Assembly (NCBI RefSeq): GCF_000708595.2
Contig: NZ_JARP01000007.1
Location: 1-64,000 of the forward strand
Origin: Flavobacterium sp. KJJ
GTDB taxonomy: Bacteria; Bacteroidota; Bacteroidia; Flavobacteriales; Flavobacteriaceae
Direction of reading: 5' to 3'
DNA: 64,000 nt
This document shows, one piece after another, positions 18,358-25,863 of this stretch (within the stretch, counting starts at the first letter, position 1; each line of letters begins with the position of its first letter). A model generated the notes under the pieces. That model had not been told where the DNA came from. It made no database searches and worked only from the letters and a program-made list of their open reading frames with translations. A program made the translations under genes and the position numbers.

Positions 18358-20496
18358 ATGAAAACCAAAACCTGCTTAAATAAAAGTGCTTTATCTTTTG
18401 TTTTGATATTCGCCTCTTTATGCGCCTTTTGCCAAGAAAATAATTCCTCTGTTAAACCTGGATTTACAACGGAGCAATTTCCTGTTTTTCCTAATTGTAA
18501 AAATTTAGAATCTAAAAAACTCGAAAATTGTTTTTATAAAGAAGTGCAGGATTTTGTGTTCCAAAATTTTGAAGTTCCAGAAAATTTAAAACAAACTAAT
18601 TATAAAGGCGAGGTAAAAGTGCTTTTTGAAGTTGATGCAGAAGGTGTTTTTAAAGTGATTTATATAAATGCAGCAAATGATGAATTATCTGAAGAAGCAA
18701 AACGTGTTTTTGGTAAATTTCCTAAAATAAAACCTTCAACTTATAACGGTAAACCAACTTATTCCAAATATACAATTTCGATTGATTTGCCATTAAAAAG
18801 CGCAGATCAAATTGCTTCTGAAGCTTTAGCTGCAGCTGAAATTTTGCGGCCAGTAGAAAAGCCAATGACAGAATTAGATAGTATTGTGTATAAAAAGTAC
18901 AATAATCCTGAATTTGAAAGTCATTTGAATATTCCATTTTCTCATAGCTATTATGCACAATTTGATAGCGCAATGAACCAAGTTGGAGCTAATAATCACA
19001 CGGCTTCAAAACCGTATACTTATACTGAGGTTTCTAAATATTATAATTTGAAAGCAGTAAATGAATCGCTTCAAAAAAACGTTTCGACTTGGTTGGGAAG
19101 AAAATGGTGGAATGAAAATCTGGTTCAGATTCAAGGTGAAGATTATTGGCTGGCACTAAATCCTATTGTAGATCTGCAAATGGGCAAAGCTTCTGATCTT
19201 GATGCTTCATATACTTATGTAAATACCCGTGCGTTGAATTTTAGAGGAGGTTTAGGAAAACAAATAAATTTTACAACAACCATTTTTGAAAGTCAGGGAA
19301 GATTTGCAGGTTACTATAATGATTATGCTGAAACGCTAAAGCCTTCAGGAGGAAATCCTGCCATAATTCCTGGAATTGGAATTGCTAAGCGATTCAAAAC
19401 AGATTCTTATGACTTTCCTTTAGCAGAAGCAAATATTACCTACGCACCAAGTAAAATCTTTGATCTGCAGCTGGGGTATGGCAGGAATTTTATTGGAGAT
19501 GGATATCGTTCATTGCTAGAAAGTGATGGAGCAAGCCCGTATCCGTATTTTAAAATTAATACTACTTTCTGGAAAATCAAATATACAAATACTTATATGT
19601 GGCTTAAAGATGTTCGTCCTGATGTTACGGTTGATAAAACATACGCGACAAAATTCATGGCCAATCATTATTTAAGCTGGAATGTTTCGAATAAACTTAA
19701 TTTAGGTTTCTTTGAATCAGTTGTTTGGACAGATACAAACAATAGAGGTTTTGATATCAATTTTGTAAACCCGATTATTTTTTACCGTTCGGTAGAATTT
19801 GCATCGTCGTCTAGAAGTGGAAATGCTCTTCTTGGATTCACATCAAAATATAAATGGAATAATAATGTTAATTTATATGCTCAATTTTTATTAGATGAAT
19901 TTTCATTGGGAGATATAAAAGAAGGAAATAATAGCTGGAGAAATAAATACGGATATCAATTAGGGGCTAAATACTTCAATGCTTTTAAAGTAAAAGATTT
20001 ATTGCTGCAGTTAGAATACAATCATGTCCGTCCGTACGTGTACTCACATAGCGCTGTTATTACAAATTACGGTCACAATAATCAAAGTATAGGGCACCAA
20101 TGGGGTGGAAATTTTGAGGAATTTGTTGCGATTGGGCGTTATCACAAAGGGCGTTATTTTGGAGATGCAAAATTCACAGTCGGCAAGCGAGGTTTAGATT
20201 TTGATACAGCAGAAGACAGCTATAATTACGGTGGGAATATTTATAAGAGTTATGATGAAAATCGTCCGTATGATTCAGGTGTAAAAATAGGGCAAGGTAA
20301 TAAAACAAATGTTTTTATTGCTGATATCCAAGGAGGATATTTAATAAACCCAATGACAAACCTGAAATTGTTTGGAAGTTTTATCTATAGAAACTTTGAT
20401 CCCACAAAAGATACAGCTACAACTTTTAAACAAAACACAACTTGGTTTACTATCGGATTGCGTTCTGATATCTTTAATTGGTATTTTGATTACTAG
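18358..20496 (+). CDS. remB: RemB-like gliding motility outer-membrane protein
   Basis: 712 residues with a signal peptide ending CAFCQ (about 26). Residues about 80-145 resemble a TonB C-terminal domain (GEVKVLFEVDAEGVFKVIYI, EEAKRVFGKFPKIKP). The rest is rich in beta strands with many Tyr/Trp/Asn (GRNFIGDGYRSLLES, NFVNPIIFYRSVEF), like a Wzi-type barrel, and it ends WYFDY. Known from memory: RemB of F. johnsoniae is a mobile surface protein involved in gliding, encoded a few genes after sprA with gcvH, VanZ and deoC between. That order is what is seen here, and the symbol rests mainly on it. It begins directly after the deoC stop. Confidence 0.78.
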   Translation: MKTKTCLNKSALSFVLIFASLCAFCQENNSSVKPGFTTEQFPVFPNCKNLESKKLENCFYKEVQDFVFQNFEVPENLKQTNYKGEVKVLFEVDAEGVFKVIYINAANDELSEEAKRVFGKFPKIKPSTYNGKPTYSKYTISIDLPLKSADQIASEALAAAEILRPVEKPMTELDSIVYKKYNNPEFESHLNIPFSHSYYAQFDSAMNQVGANNHTASKPYTYTEVSKYYNLKAVNESLQKNVSTWLGRKWWNENLVQIQGEDYWLALNPIVDLQMGKASDLDASYTYVNTRALNFRGGLGKQINFTTTIFESQGRFAGYYNDYAETLKPSGGNPAIIPGIGIAKRFKTDSYDFPLAEANITYAPSKIFDLQLGYGRNFIGDGYRSLLESDGASPYPYFKINTTFWKIKYTNTYMWLKDVRPDVTVDKTYATKFMANHYLSWNVSNKLNLGFFESVVWTDTNNRGFDINFVNPIIFYRSVEFASSSRSGNALLGFTSKYKWNNNVNLYAQFLLDEFSLGDIKEGNNSWRNKYGYQLGAKYFNAFKVKDLLLQLEYNHVRPYVYSHSAVITNYGHNNQSIGHQWGGNFEEFVAIGRYHKGRYFGDAKFTVGKRGLDFDTAEDSYNYGGNIYKSYDENRPYDSGVKIGQGNKTNVFIADIQGGYLINPMTNLKLFGSFIYRNFDPTKDTATTFKQNTTWFTIGLRSDIFNWYFDY

Positions 20497-20611
20497 TATT
20501 TTTAATAAGATTTTTCGAAATAATTGTGTTAAAGATTTGCAAGTCCTTATTTTGTAAAGGTTTTATTGAAAAAATCTAAATTTATAGTTCTAGATTCTAC
20601 AATCTAATTTG

Positions 20612-20619
20612 TACATTTG
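20612..20619 (+). promoter_or_regulatory. -7 promoter element of the oxidase assembly operon
   Basis: TACATTTG matches TAnnTTTG and lies 34 bp before the proposed TTG start of ctaB. It overlaps an in-frame upstream TTG, which therefore cannot be the start. Confidence 0.55.
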
Positions 20620-20653
20620 CACCACTCAAAAAAATATACAAACAATAAAAGGT

Positions 20654-21556
20654 TTGAACGCTACTAAAAATACAATTTCACTAAAATCAATATTTCTAGA
20701 TTTCAAAGAGATCACTAAGGCAGGTTTAGCTATTAGTGTTTTGTTTTCCTCTATTGCGGGATATTTATTAGGTGTAAATAATGAACACCCTTTTAAATGG
20801 AGTGTTTTGGTGGTTTTGTCTATCGGTGGCTATTGCATGGTTGGAGCTTCAAATGCATTCAATCAGGTAATAGAAAAAGACATCGATTCTTTGATGGACA
20901 GAACTAAAAACCGCCCCGTTCCGTCAGGACGTATGTCTCCAAAAATGGCTTTGTTTGTGGCAAGTTTACTGACTATTATTGGAATTAGTTTGCTGTATAC
21001 GATCAATGCAAAGTCGGCAATGTTTGCCGCTATTTCAATATTTTTATATACAAGTATTTATACACCTTTAAAAACAGTAACTTCGTTGTCTGTTTTTGTT
21101 GGTGCTTTTCCCGGCGCAATTCCATTTATGTTAGGATGGGTTGCGGCGACAGGTGAATTTGGTATTGAAGCTGGAACGTTATTTTTAATTCAGTTTTTCT
21201 GGCAATTCCCTCATTTTTGGGCAATTGGCTGGTTTTTATATGAAGATTATGAAAAAGCAGGAATCTTTATGCTTCCAACAGGAAAAAAAGATAAAGGGAC
21301 TGCTCTGCAGATTATTTTATATACAATTTGGCTTATTATAGCATCGTTATTACCTGTTCTAGGATATACAGGACAATTGTTTATCTCGCCAATTGCGGCG
21401 GTTTTAGTGTTCTTATTAGGATTGTGGATGCTGTTTTACGCAGTAAAATTGTATCAATTGCGTACTGCAAAATCAGCAAGGACGTTAATGTTGGTTAGCG
21501 TTTCGTATATTTCGTTGCTGCAGATAGTATTTATAGTAGATAAATTTTTAAGATAG
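20654..21556 (+). CDS. ctaB: Heme O synthase (protoheme IX farnesyltransferase)
   Basis: About 300 residues of UbiA-type prenyltransferase with eight or nine membrane segments. The first Asp-rich motif is NAFNQVIEKDIDSLMDRTKNRP (about 75-96); the second region is YEDYEKAGIFMLP (about 195-207). It farnesylates heme B to heme O for heme-copper oxidases. No ATG precedes the conserved part. TTG 20654 gives MNATKNTISLKSIF, is preceded by AAAAGG, and lies just downstream of the -7 element. The next gene follows at 2 bp. It heads an operon of oxidase subunits and assembly factors. Confidence 0.93.
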   Translation: MNATKNTISLKSIFLDFKEITKAGLAISVLFSSIAGYLLGVNNEHPFKWSVLVVLSIGGYCMVGASNAFNQVIEKDIDSLMDRTKNRPVPSGRMSPKMALFVASLLTIIGISLLYTINAKSAMFAAISIFLYTSIYTPLKTVTSLSVFVGAFPGAIPFMLGWVAATGEFGIEAGTLFLIQFFWQFPHFWAIGWFLYEDYEKAGIFMLPTGKKDKGTALQIILYTIWLIIASLLPVLGYTGQLFISPIAAVLVFLLGLWMLFYAVKLYQLRTAKSARTLMLVSVSYISLLQIVFIVDKFLR

Positions 21557-21558
21557 TT

Positions 21559-22146
21559 ATGGAAATGACAATGACAACAGGCGAAGAACAAGTAAGAAAA
21601 TCAAAGTCAGCAAAACTGATTTTGTTATTCGCAATGGTAAGCATGACCATGATGTTTGCCGGACTTACAAGTGCATTTGTAGTAAGTAAATCAAGAGCTG
21701 ATTGGTTGAAGAATTTTGAATTACCAACAGCATTTTATTACAGTACAGCTGTTATTATAGGTTGCAGTATTACTTTTTATTTAGCAAAAAAAGCGATTCA
21801 AAAAGACAATAGAAGCGCTACGACAGCTTTGCTTTTAGGTACATTAGCTTTAGGAATTTTGTTTGTAGTTTTACAATTTGTTGGTTTTGGACAAATTGTA
21901 GACAGCGGTTATTATTTTACAGGACAAGGTAGCTCAATTACTACAACTTTTCTGTATGTTGTGACGGTAACGCACTTATTACACTTGGCTGGCGGGCTAA
22001 TTTCACTTTTAATTATAATTTATAATCATTTTAAACAAAAATACAATTCGACTCAAACTCTTGGTATAGAACTAGGTGCGATGTATTGGCACTTTTTGGA
22101 TTTATTATGGGTATATTTATTTTTATTTTTATATTTCTTTAAATAA
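21559..22146 (+). CDS. Heme-copper oxidase subunit III (short form)
   Basis: 195 residues with five membrane segments. The N-terminal MTTGEEQVRKSKSAK is followed by helix 1 (LLFAMVSMTMMFAGLTSAFVV). The subunit III marks VTVTHLLHLAGGLI (about 138-151) and MYWHFLDLLWVYLFL (about 175-189) are clear. Subunit III supports the catalytic subunit I of the aa3/caa3-type oxidase in the inner membrane. A longer paralogue follows after 42 bp. The first two helices of mitochondrial-type subunit III are absent, as is usual in bacterial short forms. Confidence 0.9.
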   Translation: MEMTMTTGEEQVRKSKSAKLILLFAMVSMTMMFAGLTSAFVVSKSRADWLKNFELPTAFYYSTAVIIGCSITFYLAKKAIQKDNRSATTALLLGTLALGILFVVLQFVGFGQIVDSGYYFTGQGSSITTTFLYVVTVTHLLHLAGGLISLLIIIYNHFKQKYNSTQTLGIELGAMYWHFLDLLWVYLFLFLYFFK

Positions 22147-22156
22147 GAAAAAAACG

Positions 22157-22164
22157 TAAATTTG
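22157..22164 (+). promoter_or_regulatory. Possible internal -7 element before the second subunit III gene
   Basis: TAAATTTG matches TAnnTTTG, 24 bp before the next ATG. No -33 TTG is seen. It could give extra expression of the downstream genes. Confidence 0.35.
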
Positions 22165-22188
22165 GGAACTTTTTAACGAATATCTTTT

Positions 22189-23181
22189 ATGGAAGCGACA
22201 GTTACTACTGCAAATAACGACGAAAAAACTTGGGGAGGCGGAGATATCCAGCCATTAGGAGCAAGTTATGGTAAAATGATGATGTGGTTTTTTATCGTAT
22301 CAGATGCCTTGACATTCTCTGGATTCCTTGCTGCTTATGGTTTTTCTAGATTTAAATTTATTGAAACTTGGCCTTTGGCTGACGAAGTGTTTACTCACTT
22401 CCCATTTATGCATGGCGTTTCGGCTCCAATGTATTATGTAGCCTTGATGACTTTTATTTTGATTTTCTCATCTGTAACAATGGTTTTGGCTGTTGATGCA
22501 GGTCATCACTTGAAAAAAACAAAGGTTGCTATTTACATGTTCCTAACTATTATTGGAGGTCTTATTTTCGTAGGCTCTCAAGCTTGGGAATGGAAAAATT
22601 TCATAAAAGGAGAATATGGTGCAGTTGAAACAGTAGGAGGAAGTTTATTGCAGTTTGTTGATAAGGACGGTAAAAGAGTAGCTCTTGAAGATTTTGCTGT
22701 AAAATTGCCTGAACAACCTGAAGCGCTTACTAGAGCTAAAGGGAAATGGTTTATGGAAAGTGCTGAATCAGTATCTACATATTCGGTTGCTGAAGTTCAA
22801 GCAGGTTTTAAAGCACATCCTGAATTGTTGATAAGAACAGAACAGATTGTTGTTGAAAACGGAAAAAAGAGCAAAAAACTTTTGAGCAGAGCAGAATCTG
22901 AATCTCGTTTGAGTTCTGCAAAATATGTAGTAGAAGGTGCAAACCTTACAAGAAACGAATACGGAAGTAAATTGTTTGCTGATTTCTTCTTCTTCATTAC
23001 TGGATTCCACGGATTCCACGTATTTTCTGGAGTTATCATTAATATTATTATTTTCTTTAATGTATTATTAGGTACTTATGAGAAAAGAAGAAGCTATGAA
23101 ATGGTAGAGAAAGTTGGTTTATACTGGCACTTTGTCGATTTAGTTTGGGTATTTGTATTTACAGTTTTCTACTTAGTTTAA
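22189..23181 (+). CDS. Heme-copper oxidase subunit III with large inter-helix insert
   Basis: 330 residues. Helices are at about 28-48, 75-100, 110-132, 260-285 and 305-328. The subunit III sequences TGFHGFHVFSGVII (about 262-275) and GLYWHFVDLVWVFVF (about 308-322) are present. Between helices three and four lies a hydrophilic insert of about 120 residues (about 138-255, with SVSTYSVAEVQAGFKAHPE) not found in the short paralogue. The insert should sit at the membrane surface; its role is unknown. Two subunit III genes side by side are common in Flavobacteriia. Confidence 0.9.
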   Translation: MEATVTTANNDEKTWGGGDIQPLGASYGKMMMWFFIVSDALTFSGFLAAYGFSRFKFIETWPLADEVFTHFPFMHGVSAPMYYVALMTFILIFSSVTMVLAVDAGHHLKKTKVAIYMFLTIIGGLIFVGSQAWEWKNFIKGEYGAVETVGGSLLQFVDKDGKRVALEDFAVKLPEQPEALTRAKGKWFMESAESVSTYSVAEVQAGFKAHPELLIRTEQIVVENGKKSKKLLSRAESESRLSSAKYVVEGANLTRNEYGSKLFADFFFFITGFHGFHVFSGVIINIIIFFNVLLGTYEKRRSYEMVEKVGLYWHFVDLVWVFVFTVFYLV

Positions 23182-23199
23182 TTTTAGATTTTAATTATT

Positions 23200-23550
23200 A
23201 TGTCACACGAACACGTATCAAATACAAAAAGAATCTGGTTTGTTTTTGCATTACTATCAGTAGTAACTACAGTAGAAGTTATTCTAGGTATTTTGAAGCC
23301 TGGATTTTTAGAAGGTAATCATTTTGTAGGTTTGAATTTGTTGAACTGGATTTTCTATATCCTAACAATTTTCAAAGCTTATTATATAGTATGGGCATTC
23401 ATGCACATGGAAGGTGAAAAAAGCAGTCTTAGATGGTCTGTTGTTTCACCAGTTATTTTCCTAGTTTTATATTTATTGTTTATTCTGTTGACAGAAGGAC
23501 ATTATATTTATGGGGTTTTTAAAGATTCTACCATTAAGTGGAATTTTTAA
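23200..23550 (+). CDS. Cytochrome c oxidase subunit IV family protein
   Basis: 116 residues, three membrane segments (about 12-30, 48-68 and 78-100) and the family pattern FKAYYIVWAFMHMEGEKSSLRW. Small prokaryotic subunit IV supports assembly or stability of the oxidase. It lies 18 bp after subunit III, and a strong terminator follows, closing the structural part of the operon. Confidence 0.9.
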   Translation: MSHEHVSNTKRIWFVFALLSVVTTVEVILGILKPGFLEGNHFVGLNLLNWIFYILTIFKAYYIVWAFMHMEGEKSSLRWSVVSPVIFLVLYLLFILLTEGHYIYGVFKDSTIKWNF

Positions 23551-23572
23551 CATGATATTAATTCGAAAAGAG

Positions 23573-23597
23573 TCCCGATAACTATCGGGATTTTTTT
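23573..23597 (+). terminator. Terminator after the oxidase subunit genes
   Basis: TCCCGAT-AACT-ATCGGGA hairpin followed by seven T. Confidence 0.88.
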
Positions 23598-23604
23598 ATT
23601 TTTG
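23597..23604 (+). promoter_or_regulatory. -7 promoter element of the SCO gene group
   Basis: TATTTTTG directly abuts the terminator T run and lies 26 bp before the next ATG. Confidence 0.45.
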
Positions 23605-23630
23605 TACCTCAATAACTTCCCGCATAAACA

Positions 23631-24272
23631 ATGAAAAAAAATATAGTTCTCTTTGTACTTTTTGTCCTGCCAATTGTAGCGTATTTGTTTTTTGCTTCTG
23701 GAGTAAATAGTTTTACTAAACTTCCAACGATCACCCCTAAAATTGCCGATTTAGGTAATTGGAAATCTCTTAAAGGCGAAAAAGTAACTTTAACTGATAA
23801 AATTACAATTCTTGGTTTTTCTGGTTCTGAAATTTTAAAAAACAGAGGTAATTTTTTTAATCTAAACGAAAAGATTTATCAGCGTTATAACGGTTTTAAA
23901 GATTTACAGTTTGTAGTTATCTGTCCGTTAGGAACAGAGAATGATGCAAAAAAAATTGAAGAATCGCTAGGTGCTTTTACAGATGTTTCTGGCTGGCATT
24001 TTGTTTTTGCTTCTCCAGATGAAATCAAAACATTTTATAATCAATTGCACTTGAAAGGAAAACTGGATGAAAATCTAGGAACATCAAATGTTTATATTGT
24101 AGATAAAGAAAGAAATTTAAGAGGAAGAAAAGATAAAGACGAATACAAGGAAGGGTATGATACTTTTCATCCGTCAGAGTTGAGCAACGACATGTTAGAT
24201 GATTTTAAAATTATTTTATACGAATATCGTGCAGCTCTTAAAAAGAATCACAACGCAACAAAAGAACTTTAA
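23631..24272 (+). CDS. Sco-like thioredoxin-fold membrane protein lacking the copper cysteines
   Basis: 213 residues with an N-terminal signal anchor (IVLFVLFVLPIVAYLFFASG). A thioredoxin/Sco-type fold is suggested by KITILGFSG, the strand LQFVVICPLG, and the late SNVYIVDKERNLRGRKD, which mirrors the Sco 'ID-K-G-x-x-R' strand of the next gene. The CxxxC pair and the distal His that bind copper in SCO proteins are missing. It lies 11 bp before a canonical SCO gene, so it may be a degenerate partner acting in CuA assembly. That is inference from position and fold only. Confidence 0.65.
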   Translation: MKKNIVLFVLFVLPIVAYLFFASGVNSFTKLPTITPKIADLGNWKSLKGEKVTLTDKITILGFSGSEILKNRGNFFNLNEKIYQRYNGFKDLQFVVICPLGTENDAKKIEESLGAFTDVSGWHFVFASPDEIKTFYNQLHLKGKLDENLGTSNVYIVDKERNLRGRKDKDEYKEGYDTFHPSELSNDMLDDFKIILYEYRAALKKNHNATKEL

Positions 24273-24283
24273 TCTTTATAGAT

Positions 24284-24973
24284 ATGTTTAAAAATAAATC
24301 TTATATCGGAATTTCGTTTATTGTTTTAATCTTCGGAATTTATGCTGTGCCTAAAATTGTAGACAGAATAAAAAATGGTGAAGTCGTTAAAGGAAATCGT
24401 TTGGATAATGTAGGTTTGAAAACGACAAAGTCAGATGCAAAATTATTGACCATTGGCCCAGCACCTAAATTCGAATTAACAAATCAGGATAATGCTAAAA
24501 TTTCTAATCAAACTTATAAAGGGAAAGTTTATGTTTTAGAATTTTTCTTTACAACTTGTCCTTCAATTTGTCCCAAGATGAATTTGAGTATGTTGGAAAT
24601 TGAAAAAACTTTTTTTGGTAATCCTAATTTCGGAATTGTATCTATTACCATTGATCCAGCTCATGATACATCTAAAGTTTTAAAAGATCACGCTAAATTG
24701 CTTGGTGTAAAATCTTCGAATTGGAATTTCTTAACGGGAGATAAAGCCACGATTATGGATTTATCCAACAAAGGATTCAATTTATATGCAGGTGAAAATT
24801 CAAAAGTAAATGGAGGTTTTGAGCATTCAGGCCTATTTGCATTGATTGATAAAGATGGAAATATTCGTTGTAGAAAAGATGATTTCGGAAACCCTATTTT
24901 ATACTATGATGGCTTAGATAAAAAAGGCGTTAGAGATATTCAGGAAGATATTAAAATATTATTAGAAGAATAA
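24284..24973 (+). CDS. SCO1/SenC family copper chaperone
   Basis: 229 residues, anchored by an N-terminal membrane segment (IGISFIVLIFGIYAVP). The copper-binding TCPSICPKMN (CxxxC, about residues 92-101) and the distal His in GGFEHSGLF (about 182) are both present. SCO proteins deliver copper to, or reduce, the CuA site of oxidase subunit II on the outer face of the inner membrane. The next gene starts one base after the stop, so coupling is likely. Confidence 0.93.
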   Translation: MFKNKSYIGISFIVLIFGIYAVPKIVDRIKNGEVVKGNRLDNVGLKTTKSDAKLLTIGPAPKFELTNQDNAKISNQTYKGKVYVLEFFFTTCPSICPKMNLSMLEIEKTFFGNPNFGIVSITIDPAHDTSKVLKDHAKLLGVKSSNWNFLTGDKATIMDLSNKGFNLYAGENSKVNGGFEHSGLFALIDKDGNIRCRKDDFGNPILYYDGLDKKGVRDIQEDIKILLEE

Positions 24974-24974
24974 A

Positions 24975-25559
24975 ATGGAAGATAATTCATTAGAAAAAAA
25001 ATTCAGCAAGTTTATTATAGCTGTTTCAATTGTAATTCCGCTAGTTGTAGCAATCTTGTTTGGAGTTAAATTAAAAGATTTTGGAATTAATGTTGAGCCT
25101 CTTTCATTTCTGCCTCCAATTTACGCTACAATAAATGGAATTTGTGCTATCGTTTTGGTTTGGGCAGTAATAGCTATTAAAAATGGAAAACGTAAACTGC
25201 ATGAGCGTTTAATGACTTCAGCAATTGCATTAGGAGTTGCTTTTTTAGTTATGTATGTTGCTTATCATATGACAGCTGATTCTACTAAATTTGGAGATTT
25301 AAATCACGATGGAATCCTTGATTTAGCTGAAACGGCTAAGATTGGCGCAATACGTTACATTTATTTCTTTATTTTAATAACGCACATTTTATTGTCTATC
25401 GCAATTATACCTTTAGTATTAATTACTTATGTAAGAGCGCTCGCAGAAAGATTTGACAGACATAGAAAAATAGCTAAAATAACTTTTCCGCTTTGGCTTT
25501 ACGTTGCGGTTACAGGTGTTGTAGTTTACTTAATGATTTCTCCTTATTATGTACATTAA
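24975..25559 (+). CDS. DUF420 family membrane protein (CtaM-like)
   Basis: 194 residues and five membrane segments (about 11-30, 44-64, 77-98, 125-150 and 170-190). Family histidines are visible in KLHERLMTSA, VAYHMTADS and ITHILLSIAI. Known: the DUF420 protein CtaM/YozB of Firmicutes is required for aa3-type oxidase activity. Position next to SCO and the oxidase genes supports the same role here. It overlaps the next gene by 11 bases. Confidence 0.85.
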   Translation: MEDNSLEKKFSKFIIAVSIVIPLVVAILFGVKLKDFGINVEPLSFLPPIYATINGICAIVLVWAVIAIKNGKRKLHERLMTSAIALGVAFLVMYVAYHMTADSTKFGDLNHDGILDLAETAKIGAIRYIYFFILITHILLSIAIIPLVLITYVRALAERFDRHRKIAKITFPLWLYVAVTGVVVYLMISPYYVH

Positions 25560-25821
25560 AAGTAAAATAACAAATTTTAAAATAACAAATTCTAAACTTA
25601 AAAAATTGTTTTTCGGAATTTGTGTTTTCCTAATTGGAATTTCCTCGCATGCCCAATGCGCAATGTGTCGCGCGGCGCTTGCAGGTGATTCGAATGTTAA
25701 AAAAGCCGAAGCAGTAAATAATGGTATTGTATATTTAATGGTAATTCCATATTTGCTTGTTGCTATAATTGGTGTTCTGATTTACAGAATGTACCAATCT
25801 AAAAAGAAAAAAGCAGTATAA
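25549..25821 (+). CDS. Small membrane protein with a CxxC motif
   Basis: 90 residues. A basic N-terminus is followed by a hydrophobic segment (LFFGICVFLIGISSHAQ), then CAMCRAALAGDS, a second membrane segment (IVYLMVIPYLLVAIIGVLIY) and a Lys-rich end. The Cys-Ala-Met-Cys pair placed just after a signal-like segment would face the periplasm and could bind a metal or heme. It overlaps the DUF420 gene, so translation is probably coupled. I know it only as a conserved hypothetical of flavobacterial oxidase operons. Confidence 0.75.
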   Translation: MYIKSKITNFKITNSKLKKLFFGICVFLIGISSHAQCAMCRAALAGDSNVKKAEAVNNGIVYLMVIPYLLVAIIGVLIYRMYQSKKKKAV

Positions 25822-25838
25822 AAATTATACTGCTTTTT
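25808..25838 (+). terminator. Terminator closing the oxidase operon
   Basis: AAAAAGCAGTATA pairs with TATACTGCTTTTT around a 5-base loop, followed by a T run. It overlaps the end of the last gene. The A/T runs on both sides also let it serve the convergent DUF4403 gene. Confidence 0.85.
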
Positions 25839-25863
25839 TTATTTGTTTTTATGTCGTCGTCAA

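Noticed and set aside
20609..20653. Upstream TTG start for the heme O synthase gene
   Set aside because: It overlaps the TACATTTG promoter element, so it would not be transcribed with a usable leader.
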